From contig JBAQYF010000001.1 in NCBI GenBank assembly GCA_049299895.1, positions 1 to 53,287 on the forward strand: a DNA stretch of 53,287 nucleotides, read 5' to 3'. Position 1 is the first letter of the stretch; every line of letters starts with the position of its first letter. Positions 18,500-26,316 of the stretch are shown here, piece after piece. The notes below the pieces were generated by a model, which was not told the DNA's origin, searched no databases, and saw only the letters and a program-made list of their open reading frames with translations. Made by a program: the position numbers and the translations under genes. The DNA is from CAIYYO01 sp049299895 (GTDB lineage Archaea; Altiarchaeota; Altiarchaeia; IMC4; QMZM01).

Positions 18500-19992
18500 G
18501 CCAGCTTACGCTCAGTAAAGAGCTGCCCGGAGTAGACATCAAAGGCCTGCTTGAAAAAACGGGAGACCTGCTAGACAAAGGAGCATCCCCCGGCACGGGC
18601 GCAAAGATCGAAAAACAATCCATATCAGGGGAAAAAATACTTCTGACCATATCCTCCGGCCGCTTCGTAAGACCGCACGACGCCGTATTCCGGCTGAAGA
18701 ACTATTTCGCGCAGCACCTCGGCAAACAATACCACGTAGGCATCAGGGGAATACACGCGCTCAGATACGTTATCGAATTCCCGCTCGACAAGGAACCGAA
18801 AAAAACGTTCACAATCCCCTTCGTAAAAGAGATGACATTCACAGGCAAAACCTGCCACATGATCCTCGAAAACCTCGACGAAGAATTCCTCCAAAAAAAC
18901 TACATAGACCGCATGATAAACCTTATCATCGACAAAGTCGAAGCCCAGCACTACGAAGGAAAAGCCGAACACTGGGAGCTCATGTGGGGATCGCCCGAAA
19001 AGAAAGAGGCATGGAACAAGGATCCGACGGTCGAGATGGAGAAAGCCAACTGGATAATGCACCGAGGCCGAGGACAATGGATATTCGGACCCATGGCGAC
19101 AAGGATACTAAAGACCTTCGAATCGATTGTAATGGAAGAACTCGTAAAACCCGTAGGGTTCTCAGAAATGGTCTTCCCCAAATGCGAGACATGGGACATC
19201 TGGAAAAAATCCGGCCACGCAAAAAGCATATACGGCGAAATATATTACCTGTGCCAGCCCAAGACCCGCGATAAAGAATACTGGGAAGACGTGATCGACA
19301 CCTATAAGATAACAGGCGAAGTGCCCCTGCATTTGATCAAGGACAAGATAAAAGAGCCGATCGGAGGGATCACATACGCGCAGTGCCCGGCGTTCTGGCC
19401 GTTCCTCGACGGGAGGACTGTCGCAGACGAAAGCCTGCCATTGAAAGTATTCGACCGCTCCGGGACATCCATGAGATACGAATCAGGAGGCATACACGGG
19501 ATCGAACGGGTCGACGAATTCCACAGGATAGAACTCGTATGGAGCGGCTACCCCGAACAGGTCCGCGAAGTACGCAAGAAGATCGTCGACTGCTACAAAC
19601 ACATATTCAACGACATCCTGGACCTCGAATGGCGCATGGCCTGGGTCACGCCCTGGTTCATGGCGCAGGAAGGACTCGTAGGAGTAAAAGACGAAACAGA
19701 GAAGAGGGATATTGGGACGATCGACTTCGAATCATACCTGCCGTACCGAGGGACACGCGAGGAATCCGAGTGGCTGGAGTTCCAGAACGCATCCAACAAC
19801 GGGGATAAGTACACCAAGGGCTTTAATGTGAAGTCGCAGAAGGGGACGGAATTGTGGTCAGGGTGTACGGGGATCGGCATGGAGCGATGGCTTGCGACAT
19901 TCACGGCCCAGAAGGGATTGGATATGGAGAATTGGCCGAAAGAGTTCGTGAAGCGATTCGGGGAAGTGCCGCAGGAGATTAAATTTTTGTAA
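18481..19992 (+). CDS. serS: Seryl-tRNA synthetase, methanogen (type 2) form
   Basis: This 503-residue enzyme charges tRNA-Ser with serine. It is the rare archaeal type 2 form, first known from methanogens, not the common SerRS. The unusual N-terminal tRNA-binding domain covers about 1-165. The class II core has motif 2 at RYESGGIHGIERVDEFHRIE and motif 3 at GIGMERW. The zinc ligands that bind the serine amino group in the Methanosarcina barkeri enzyme (Cys306, Glu355, Cys461) correspond to C302, E351 and C462 here, so the active site looks intact. Only one base separates its stop from the downstream nuclease gene. Fragments of a second serS sequence lie on both sides. Confidence 0.96.
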   Translation: MKFLMDCQLTLSKELPGVDIKGLLEKTGDLLDKGASPGTGAKIEKQSISGEKILLTISSGRFVRPHDAVFRLKNYFAQHLGKQYHVGIRGIHALRYVIEFPLDKEPKKTFTIPFVKEMTFTGKTCHMILENLDEEFLQKNYIDRMINLIIDKVEAQHYEGKAEHWELMWGSPEKKEAWNKDPTVEMEKANWIMHRGRGQWIFGPMATRILKTFESIVMEELVKPVGFSEMVFPKCETWDIWKKSGHAKSIYGEIYYLCQPKTRDKEYWEDVIDTYKITGEVPLHLIKDKIKEPIGGITYAQCPAFWPFLDGRTVADESLPLKVFDRSGTSMRYESGGIHGIERVDEFHRIELVWSGYPEQVREVRKKIVDCYKHIFNDILDLEWRMAWVTPWFMAQEGLVGVKDETEKRDIGTIDFESYLPYRGTREESEWLEFQNASNNGDKYTKGFNVKSQKGTELWSGCTGIGMERWLATFTAQKGLDMENWPKEFVKRFGEVPQEIKFL

Positions 19993-19993
19993 T

Positions 19994-20638
19994 ATGGCAA
20001 GAAATGCAAAAACAATTGACTACCTAGAAAGAATACGCTCAAAAAATCCAGATGTTTACCAAAAGCTGTTTAAGAGTTATAGAGACTGGAAAGAAAGCTT
20101 AAACATAGAACAATTTGAAGAATTTTTACATTTTGCATGGGAAGAAAAAGTTCTTAATAACAATGCCAGAGGTATCGCTTTTGAAGAATTTTGTTTTGAC
20201 CTATTAAGCCGCATTCATCGGGATACTCAAACTGCTAATCTATTCGATATTATTTGGAATGAGAATTTGATTATCGAAGAGTTCTACGTCTTTGAGGGGA
20301 ATCAATTTAAAAAATACCAAAACCAAAAGGCGGTGGACATTGCACTCGTAAAGAAAGAGGGGGCCCTAATTCATCCTATATTAATAATAGGTTGTAAAGG
20401 TTGGCTTTCCAAAGAATGGTTAGAAGGGGATAAAGAAGTCTTTGACAGTTTACGGAACAGATATCCAAATGTCTTAGGTTATAGTCTCTGTAAAGACTTG
20501 AAGGTTTCACAGGAATCAATAGTGAGAGGTCAACGAACGGGACTAAAAATTTTTGATTTGACCAAAGAAGGTGAAATTGAATCTTTAACCTCGGATATTA
20601 AGAAATCACTCAAAGAAATAATCAAGGGCAATAGTTAG
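19994..20638 (+). CDS. AT-rich orphan PD-(D/E)XK nuclease-like protein
   Basis: The 214-residue protein looks like a type II restriction endonuclease. It has a helix with E64/E65 (ARGIAFEEF), then VDIALVKK with D115, then a strand ending in IIGCK with K135. The position before CK is G133 instead of the usual acidic residue. In the Cfr10I/NgoMIV/BsaWI group that residue is replaced and an acidic residue 13-14 places later does the job; E148 stands 13 places after K135. Catalysis is therefore possible but not assured. No methyltransferase is nearby. Two sampled 60-base lines are 32% and 40% GC against 48% in adjacent serS, a sign of transfer. Confidence 0.7.
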   Translation: MARNAKTIDYLERIRSKNPDVYQKLFKSYRDWKESLNIEQFEEFLHFAWEEKVLNNNARGIAFEEFCFDLLSRIHRDTQTANLFDIIWNENLIIEEFYVFEGNQFKKYQNQKAVDIALVKKEGALIHPILIIGCKGWLSKEWLEGDKEVFDSLRNRYPNVLGYSLCKDLKVSQESIVRGQRTGLKIFDLTKEGEIESLTSDIKKSLKEIIKGNS

Positions 20639-20886
20639 CATACCTCATAGGGACTAGCGAAGCGTATGTTGCAGTTACCTGGCATGCCTACAGACACCTC
20701 ACAGTGTGTGCCGGAGCATGTCCGACATGCAGCTTCAACTGCAACGGATGTTGGCCGTTCTTGGGGAAGTTCCAACGTAGATTAAATCCCTAAAAACATC
20801 AGAGCGGTTGAGAATCAAAAGCTCGCGAAGCAAGCTAACGACAGCTCTTGGAGAAAGTACGCGGGAGATAAAGTCCTTATAAAAAT
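20639..20886. other. Intergenic stretch with relic sequence
   Basis: No complete gene is visible in these 248 bases. They include a decayed serS tail (20766-20793), a short palindrome GCATGTC-C-GACATGC near 20728, and a Cys-rich open frame without a start codon that I do not call. A weaker, gapped similarity to the serS end occurs at about 20851-20883. Confidence 0.5.
20766..20793 (+). pseudogene. Decayed serS 3'-end fragment 1
   Basis: Reading from GAA at 20766 gives E-V-P-T-stop-I-K-S-L, against E-V-P-T-E-I-K-F-L in fragment 2 and E-V-P-Q-E-I-K-F-L in intact serS. Twenty of 27 bases match fragment 2 without gaps, and most differences fall at third codon positions. TTGGCCG just upstream (about 20750) matches the serS segment that encodes N-W-P, with an internal deletion. 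The glutamate codon has become TAG. Confidence 0.6.
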
Positions 20887-21585
20887 TCAAGTCCTCTTTT
20901 CCGCCAATTTAAGTATGGCCGCCGTCAGCCCTTTAACCGATGAATTGAATTCTTTCTGCTGCTCGACGAGGGCTTCGATCGTCTTCTCTGTCTGCTCAGC
21001 GTTGCGGTCCATCTTTTCCATCAGGCATCTCATGTTCTCAGAGATTGCACCGTATTTTATGTCCAGCGTGTCAAATCTTTTGGCTGTGTCATCGTGAAAC
21101 GAGCCTAATCCGCTGCCTACATCTTCCATCCTCTCTGCCAAGACCTTATTGCCGGAATCAATCTTCTCGCCCAAACACTTATTACCGGAAGTAATAGTCT
21201 CAACAAGCACCTTATTCCCAGAATCAATCTTCTCGCCCAGGTCGTTATTCATTTCCCGCATGTACCTTGCAGCAGTGTCCATGCGATCATAGATTGCGGT
21301 CGTCAGATCCTCATCTCGCACTATCTCAAAGGCTTTGAACTCTCCTTTTGCTTTTGAAAATTTAACGTCTATGGATTCAACTTTTATAGGGTACTGTTTT
21401 ATCTGTATTTTCTTAACGAACTCTTGAATCTTGTTCTTTGAACCTTCGCAGACTACTTCAACTGACCCGTCTTCCAGGTTTTTGACGCTTCCGGCCAGGT
21501 CCAGATTGAACGCAGCCTCATCTACAAAATCTCTATAACCTGCCCTTTGAACTCTTCCTTTAACAATAATAACAGCTCTGTCCAT
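20887..21585 (-). CDS. Acylphosphatase domain with hendecad coiled-coil tail
   Basis: Residues 1-92 form an acylphosphatase fold. GRVQRAGYRDF holds the phosphate-binding arginine and GSVKNLEDGSVEV the catalytic asparagine. The usual GVxFR is altered to RAGYR, so activity on acyl phosphates is likely but not certain. Residues 100-232 are a coiled coil with an 11-residue repeat (LGEKIDSGNKV, LVETITSGNKC, LGEKIDSGNKV). The fusion suggests the domain works as an oligomeric sensor or scaffold. It runs opposite to serS and lies between the two decayed serS tails. Its stop is close to a third possible tail. Confidence 0.8.
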   Translation of the reverse strand: MDRAVIIVKGRVQRAGYRDFVDEAAFNLDLAGSVKNLEDGSVEVVCEGSKNKIQEFVKKIQIKQYPIKVESIDVKFSKAKGEFKAFEIVRDEDLTTAIYDRMDTAARYMREMNNDLGEKIDSGNKVLVETITSGNKCLGEKIDSGNKVLAERMEDVGSGLGSFHDDTAKRFDTLDIKYGAISENMRCLMEKMDRNAEQTEKTIEALVEQQKEFNSSVKGLTAAILKLAEKRT

Positions 21586-21645
21586 AGTTGCACAAGTATA
21601 TTTTTGTTTTAAACGGGCTTAAATACCAATTAAAAGGAGATTCAA

Positions 21646-21809
21646 GTGAAATCGCAGAAGGGCACAGAGCTGTGGTCAGGGAGTACGGGGATCGGGATGG
21701 AAAGGTGGCTTGCGACGTTCACGGCGCAGAAGGACCACGACATGGAGAACTGGCCAAAAGAATTCCCAAAAGATTCGAAGAAGTCCCCACGGAAATCAAA
21801 TTCCTCTGA
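21646..21809 (+). pseudogene. serS 3'-end fragment 2, frameshifted
   Basis: This copies serS codons 450-503 plus the stop. By hand count about 127 of 165 aligned bases match intact serS (77%), and most changes are synonymous. Motif 3 (GIGMERW) is kept, but the zinc ligand corresponding to C462 is Ser. One base is missing near 21771, so the final residues RFEEVPTEIKFL lie in the next frame. There is no start codon or N-terminal part. It is therefore the tail of a second, once functional serS allele. Confidence 0.88.
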
Positions 21810-21816
21810 TCCGTCA

Positions 21817-21838
21817 GAGTGGTTGATCTCAACCACTC
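21817..21838. terminator. Perfect hairpin after the serS fragment
   Basis: GAGTGGTTGA and TCAACCACTC pair over ten bases around a two-base loop, and outer arms CGTCAG and CTGACG (21812-21852) can pair as well. It starts eight bases after the fragment's stop codon and faces the end of the minus-strand thioredoxin gene, so it could serve both sides. Its plan (AGTGGT...ACCACT inside outer arms) is the same as the 18404 hairpin. Confidence 0.6.
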
Positions 21839-21857
21839 ACGGTGCGCTGACGCCAGC

Positions 21858-22397
21858 TCACATCAATTGTTTCCTGTTCTTTATCACCAGCGCCAGCAGC
21901 ACGACAACGACCAGCGCCGCAAATCCCATGATCATCGGGTCTGCCGCCGCGGGCTTGTAACCCGGGAGCGTCGTTGTCGTGGTCGTCGGATGAGCTTTTA
22001 GGTATTCTGCCAGTTTCTGGTCTGGGTCGCTGCATCCATTCTTTACGCAGTCTTCCAGGGCAGTTTTTACTTCGGCGTCCGTTGTTCCCTTGGCGTAGCC
22101 TTCGATCATCTGGTCTCCTATGAATGTTCCCGGGACTCCGTCAGCAGTTTTGTTGTAGGCTTTTGCCATTGTTTCGAATAGTTGGTTATTCGCCGGGTCG
22201 TTGAATGTCTCGAGGCTTTTGACCGTCAGTTGCGGATATGTGCTCTGCATTTCCTGTATGAACGGCTTCATCTCTTCGCAGTGGGGGCATCCTTGTCCCC
22301 AGAAGAAGTACATGATTATGCTTCCTTTTTCTGCCTGCTGCGCATGGCACGCTGCCGACAGGACCATTATCGTAAAAACAAGGATCGCTTTTTTCAT
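21858..22397 (-). CDS. Secreted CPHC thioredoxin-like protein, membrane-anchored
   Basis: The 179-residue protein has a signal peptide (about 1-19), a thioredoxin fold with the redox motif CPHC in FFWGQGCPHCEEM, a cis-proline region (GVPGTFIGD), a short Thr-rich tether after LKAHP, and a C-terminal membrane helix. It would sit outside the membrane and exchange disulfides, with CPHC being the DsbA-like, oxidising type. It is last in a three-gene operon with a close paralogue and a disulfide-rich lipoprotein. Confidence 0.88.
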   Translation of the reverse strand: MKKAILVFTIMVLSAACHAQQAEKGSIIMYFFWGQGCPHCEEMKPFIQEMQSTYPQLTVKSLETFNDPANNQLFETMAKAYNKTADGVPGTFIGDQMIEGYAKGTTDAEVKTALEDCVKNGCSDPDQKLAEYLKAHPTTTTTTLPGYKPAAADPMIMGFAALVVVVLLALVIKNRKQLM

Positions 22398-22412
22398 GTT
22401 TAATCATACGAA

Positions 22413-23126
22413 TTACCCGGTTATATTTCTGTCTGCGCCGTTCTTCTTGCGTCTCATGAGCGCAAACAGGATGAGGATCAGGAGAATAGCCAACAATGCG
22501 CCTGGAACCATAGGAGTATCCTCGTTCTTTTCGGCAGGGGGAAGGGTTGTTGTCGTAGTTGTAGACGTTACGGTGGTCGTCGTGGTCGAGGAGGACGTTG
22601 TCGTCGGCGGGGTCGTAGTGGTTGTTGACGTAGTTGAAGTAGTGCTTGTAGTCGTAGACGTTGTCGTGGAGCAGGTTGATGTGGTTGCCTGCTTATTTCG
22701 GTATTCCGCAATCTTTTCCTCGGGCGTCGGGCACTTTTTCTCGGTGCAGTTTATGAGAGCGCCTTCAATCCTTTCTTCGGTTATCCATCCGTTGTATCCT
22801 TCTATCATATAGTCGCCGATGAATACCGTCGGAGTTATTTTCGCCTTTTTCCCGTAGGCTTTGGCAGATTCGTCGAACAGGTCGCTTCCTTCCTGGCTTT
22901 TGCTCACCTCGAATCGCTTCAGGTCCAGCCGGGAGTATTTTTCCTCCAGGGAGGACATAAAAGGCTTCAGTTCCTCGCAGTGGGGGCAGCCGATCTGCCA
23001 GAACAGGTACGCAGGGACCTTTTCCGCCGACCCGTTCTGATCATCGGCTGACGCGTTCGCGGAATAAGCCAGCGGCGCCAGAGATGCGATCAATGCCAGG
23101 TAAACCAGTTTATTCAGAAGCTCCAT
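22413..23126 (-). CDS. Secreted CPHC thioredoxin-like paralogue with Thr tether
   Basis: This 237-residue paralogue of the downstream gene has a signal peptide, CPHC in FWQIGCPHCEELKPF, a cis-proline at ITPTVFIGD, a long Thr/Ser-rich tether (about 145-198) and a C-terminal membrane helix with basic tail. The tether is encoded by simple ACN/TCN repeats. Two adjacent paralogues with different tether lengths suggest oxidants set at different distances from the membrane, which is inference. Confidence 0.88.
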   Translation of the reverse strand: MELLNKLVYLALIASLAPLAYSANASADDQNGSAEKVPAYLFWQIGCPHCEELKPFMSSLEEKYSRLDLKRFEVSKSQEGSDLFDESAKAYGKKAKITPTVFIGDYMIEGYNGWITEERIEGALINCTEKKCPTPEEKIAEYRNKQATTSTCSTTTSTTTSTTSTTSTTTTTPPTTTSSSTTTTTVTSTTTTTTLPPAEKNEDTPMVPGALLAILLILILFALMRRKKNGADRNITG

Positions 23127-23135
23127 GTTATTTCC

Positions 23136-23762
23136 TCATTTGAGTTCGCAGTTATCCCATTCGACGCATCCTGCGCCGTGGCATGCGGGTTCGCAGAAAC
23201 AGCCCATGCCGTTTGCGCTCACGCTTCCGCATGCGGTTCCGTCGCTGCATTGGGTGCATTTCGGCTTCCCGAGGAAGCATGCGAGATACATTCCCCCGCC
23301 GACGTCCTCATCGCATCTGCAGAGGGCGCCTTTGTTGTTGTTCTTTCCGCAGGCTGTGCCGTCATAGCACGAGGTGCATATTGCGCCCCTTGAGAGGTAG
23401 CAGGAGGAGTATTCCCCATTGGGCAGGGGCTTTATGCAGGTGCAGATGACGTCTGTTCCGTTATCTTTCGCAGTCTTGCCGCATGACAGGTTGCTGTTCC
23501 TGCATTTGCTGCAGCCCTTGGAGGAGGATAATGTGGTAGTGGCGGCCTTCCGCGTGGTCGTCTCCCGGATGGTTGTTTCCTTGCTTGCAGGTATTGAGGG
23601 TGACACCGGCATCGTAGTTGTCGTTTCGGCCTGCGCCTCCTCTGGGGCTATGGCAGTTGTAGTAGTTTCTCCCTGTGTCGTTGTCGTTTCTTTCGGATCC
23701 CCCAGGCACATGGCAAAAAACAGTATTGGAATAATCAATAAGGCTATTATTCTTCTGTCCAT
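23136..23762 (-). CDS. Cys-rich putative lipoprotein
   Basis: The 208-residue protein starts with a lipobox-like signal ending FFAMC (C19), then a Thr-rich tether with several TTTT runs to about residue 80, then a compact domain with about 20 cysteines in three similar units (CxxC...GTACG...CxCxxxxxxG). Disulfide bonding outside the cell is likely. It is first in the operon with the two CPHC thioredoxins, which are natural candidates to oxidise it. Function unknown. Confidence 0.78.
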   Translation of the reverse strand: MDRRIIALLIIPILFFAMCLGDPKETTTTQGETTTTAIAPEEAQAETTTTMPVSPSIPASKETTIRETTTRKAATTTLSSSKGCSKCRNSNLSCGKTAKDNGTDVICTCIKPLPNGEYSSCYLSRGAICTSCYDGTACGKNNNKGALCRCDEDVGGGMYLACFLGKPKCTQCSDGTACGSVSANGMGCFCEPACHGAGCVEWDNCELK

Positions 23763-23860
23763 CGTATAGGATTATATCAAATGGTATAAAATGGTTTTAG
23801 ATATTATTTAGGCTTTGGAGTCTTAAGTAAATATTGTTAAATAATAATGGTGGTTGGATA

Positions 23861-25036
23861 ATGGATGAAGAAGACAGGTTCGCTTTGATCATTTTGGCCA
23901 TTCTGGCCTTCTATTTTGCCCCGGGTTTCGTCCCGGAGACGGGTTATCGCACTGCGAACCCCATTGCAAACGGCTTCTTTATGCTGTATTTCTATATCAG
24001 GGAATACTCTCTGGTGCTTGTCCCGGTGCTTTTCTTTGCGGGAGCAATCGCCTCGTTCATCTCGAAGGAGGAACTGACAAAGCAGCTCTCCAAGGGAAGG
24101 GAGGACTTTGGCGCATACGTATGGGCTCTCTGGGCGGGTTTCCTGTTATCCATATATTCATATACCATCCTTCCGCTGTTTGCAGGCATACGCAAGAAGG
24201 GCACAAAGCTTGGTCCTGCGATGACTTTTTTGTATATGGCGTCCTCGGTTAACGTACTTTCCATCGTCTTCGCAGGCGTCGTTCTGGGATGGGATATAGC
24301 ATTTGCTGCGGCCCTTTTTGCGGCGCTTTCCGCGTACCTGATAGGGTTTTTCATGAATGACCTGTTTGACGATGAAAAGACCAGATACAAAGGCCTGTTC
24401 CAGTACCTGGACGACAAAAAGCAGAGGAGGGGCTTCAAGGAATTGGATACCCTTCCGCCGCATGACGCCCAGGGAGTATCCTTTTTGCTACTGTCCCTGG
24501 CGGCGATGATTGCCGTCGCAGCCATGGATCTGGACTGGATGCTCAAGGGAGGCGTCTTTTTATTGCTCGCCCTGCTGGTAGTTTACCAGGTAAGAGGAGG
24601 ATTCACAAGGAAAGAGATAGTGTACTGGATAAATGAAACTTACATCTTCTTCATGGAGATAATACCGCTCCTCCTCGTCGCAATCTTCATAGCCGGCATG
24701 TTCTCTTCAGCCGTGAAGGATAACTCGCTTGCGGATTACGTGAAAGGAAACAACATCTTCTCAAGCCTGGTTGCAGCACTGCTCGGGATATCCATCTATT
24801 ATCCCGCGCTGATAGAAGTCCCGCTGGCAAAGGTGCTCTTGGACCTGGGAATGGACAGGGGTGCGATCGTCGCCTTCCTCCTCGCTGCGTACGTATTGTC
24901 CCCGCCGACGATGCTTTTTTTGAGGAGGATAATAGGCACTGAAAAGACCAGGGCCTACGTATTACTGGTCCTTTTATGCTGCACCCTGTCGGGAATAGTA
25001 TACGGGATAGCTACGGGAGTAATAAGGCTCTACTAA
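23861..25036 (+). CDS. Predicted permease, ArsP/YraQ relative without Cys motif
   Basis: The protein (391 residues from this start) has about ten membrane helices in two similar halves, as in the COG0701/DUF318 permeases. At the place where ArsP-type members carry a CSCSS motif this protein has IYSYTILPLFAGI, so thiol binding of trivalent arsenicals is unlikely and the substrate is uncertain. I use the ATG at 23861 because GGTGGTTGG lies just before it; a TTG nine codons upstream is open. It is divergent from the Cys-rich lipoprotein operon and converges on the Trx-CcdA gene. Confidence 0.82.
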   Translation: MDEEDRFALIILAILAFYFAPGFVPETGYRTANPIANGFFMLYFYIREYSLVLVPVLFFAGAIASFISKEELTKQLSKGREDFGAYVWALWAGFLLSIYSYTILPLFAGIRKKGTKLGPAMTFLYMASSVNVLSIVFAGVVLGWDIAFAAALFAALSAYLIGFFMNDLFDDEKTRYKGLFQYLDDKKQRRGFKELDTLPPHDAQGVSFLLLSLAAMIAVAAMDLDWMLKGGVFLLLALLVVYQVRGGFTRKEIVYWINETYIFFMEIIPLLLVAIFIAGMFSSAVKDNSLADYVKGNNIFSSLVAALLGISIYYPALIEVPLAKVLLDLGMDRGAIVAFLLAAYVLSPPTMLFLRRIIGTEKTRAYVLLVLLCCTLSGIVYGIATGVIRLY

Positions 25037-25044
25037 AAGCCCAG

Positions 25045-26316
25045 TCAGATACCGAATAGCCTGGCGCTCGAATAAAGCAGATACAGGCCCAGCACCGTGA
25101 AGAAGACTGCGGTTAGCAGCTTGATTGCGGACACGTTCTTTGAAAAGACCTTTTGCAGTTGTGTAGACGTCGTCCCATAGTACGTTGCAAGGAATATTGC
25201 TACGAGCGGCGCTATGAACAGAAGGTTGTACAAGAGGAGATACATGGTCGCCTGATCCTTCAGTTCCGGAACGCCCATTATGTATATTATTGTGGGAAGA
25301 TATACCTGACCGGTACACAGGAACTCGAAGAGAGATATAATGAATCCAAGAAAGAATGCGGCGAATACCAGGTAGCGGAATCTTGCGAACTTCCGGATCA
25401 TCGTATGAGTCAACGCCTTGATTCTTTTCGGGAGCTGCAGCGTCATGTCCTTTGCATTCCCGGCTTTGGCCTTGCGGTAGTCCAGGAAGCTGTACCCCGC
25501 AAAAATGAGAGCAACGAGGCCCGTTACGGGATATATCAGCCGGGATATTATGGTCGATTCCTCGGCAAGCGTTATGAATCGCGTGAATCCGAGGCCGAGG
25601 GACATATACGCGGTGAATACCCCTGCGGAGTAGAGGCCGCCTATTATCAGTATGTCTTTTCCCTTCCGCCCGGTAACCGCAAGGTAGGACATGAAGAATA
25701 TTATCCCTGCGAACGCGCACGGGTTGATGCTGTCCACGAGGCCTGCGAAGACGACAGTAAGAGCGCTGAAGGACTTGAAGCGGTCGATGATCGACTCTTT
25801 GGACTGCGAGCGGGCGTCCGAGACCTTGTCGCATGCGCACGGCGAACCTGTTTCAAGGTATTTGCGGACCGCGTCTTCCAATCCCGCAGCCTCCTCCTCG
25901 CCGACGAAGTAGTAGTCGCCGACGTAAACCGCAGGCACATAGGCCCTCTTTTCCTGGGGGACCCCGTAGAGTATGTCGAATGCCTCTTTTAGTTCGGCGT
26001 TATTGCTTTCCGCCGCATTGTATTGCGTCACGGTTATCTGGGGGAAGCGCACGGAAAGCTCTCCCAGCATCGCGTCCACTTTGTGGCAGTGCTCGCAGGT
26101 CGGGCTGTAGAAGAATGTGATGCAGATGCATCCGGGCGCATGCTCTTTTCCGTAGGACGGTCCGGGGGTAAAATCATATGAGACATTGCCGCATGACCCG
26201 ACGTCTATCCTGCAGGTGGCATTCGACGATGCCGCGGGGTAATCCGCCGCGGAGACGCCCAGGAGCGATGCTAAGACAATGAGTAATCCTGCCGACCAAA
26301 AAAATTTTTCGTTCAT
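25045..26316 (-). CDS. Thioredoxin-CcdA fusion, transmembrane electron carrier
   Basis: The 423-residue protein has a signal peptide, an external thioredoxin domain with CEHC (FFYSPTCEHCHKV) and cis-proline (VPAVYVGD), then a CcdA/DsbD-like membrane domain from about 170. That domain has the conserved DSINPCAF in its first helix and a second cysteine in CTGQVYLP. Such proteins pass electrons from cytosolic thioredoxin to extracytoplasmic acceptors. It is last in the arsR-arsF-arsG operon and overlaps its neighbour by four bases, which ties external thiol reduction to that system. Confidence 0.9.
   Translation of the reverse strand: MNEKFFWSAGLLIVLASLLGVSAADYPAASSNATCRIDVGSCGNVSYDFTPGPSYGKEHAPGCICITFFYSPTCEHCHKVDAMLGELSVRFPQITVTQYNAAESNNAELKEAFDILYGVPQEKRAYVPAVYVGDYYFVGEEEAAGLEDAVRKYLETGSPCACDKVSDARSQSKESIIDRFKSFSALTVVFAGLVDSINPCAFAGIIFFMSYLAVTGRKGKDILIIGGLYSAGVFTAYMSLGLGFTRFITLAEESTIISRLIYPVTGLVALIFAGYSFLDYRKAKAGNAKDMTLQLPKRIKALTHTMIRKFARFRYLVFAAFFLGFIISLFEFLCTGQVYLPTIIYIMGVPELKDQATMYLLLYNLLFIAPLVAIFLATYYGTTSTQLQKVFSKNVSAIKLLTAVFFTVLGLYLLYSSARLFGI

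Noticed and set aside
20640..20794. Open frame with a Cys-rich end (CPTCSFNCNGCW) after the nuclease gene
   Set aside because: It has no start codon near its beginning and overlaps the decayed serS tail, so it is more likely relic sequence than a gene.
22540..22680. Simple triplet repeats that look like a minisatellite or CRISPR-like array
   Set aside because: They encode the Thr-rich tether of a secreted protein in frame; there are no constant repeats with unique spacers.
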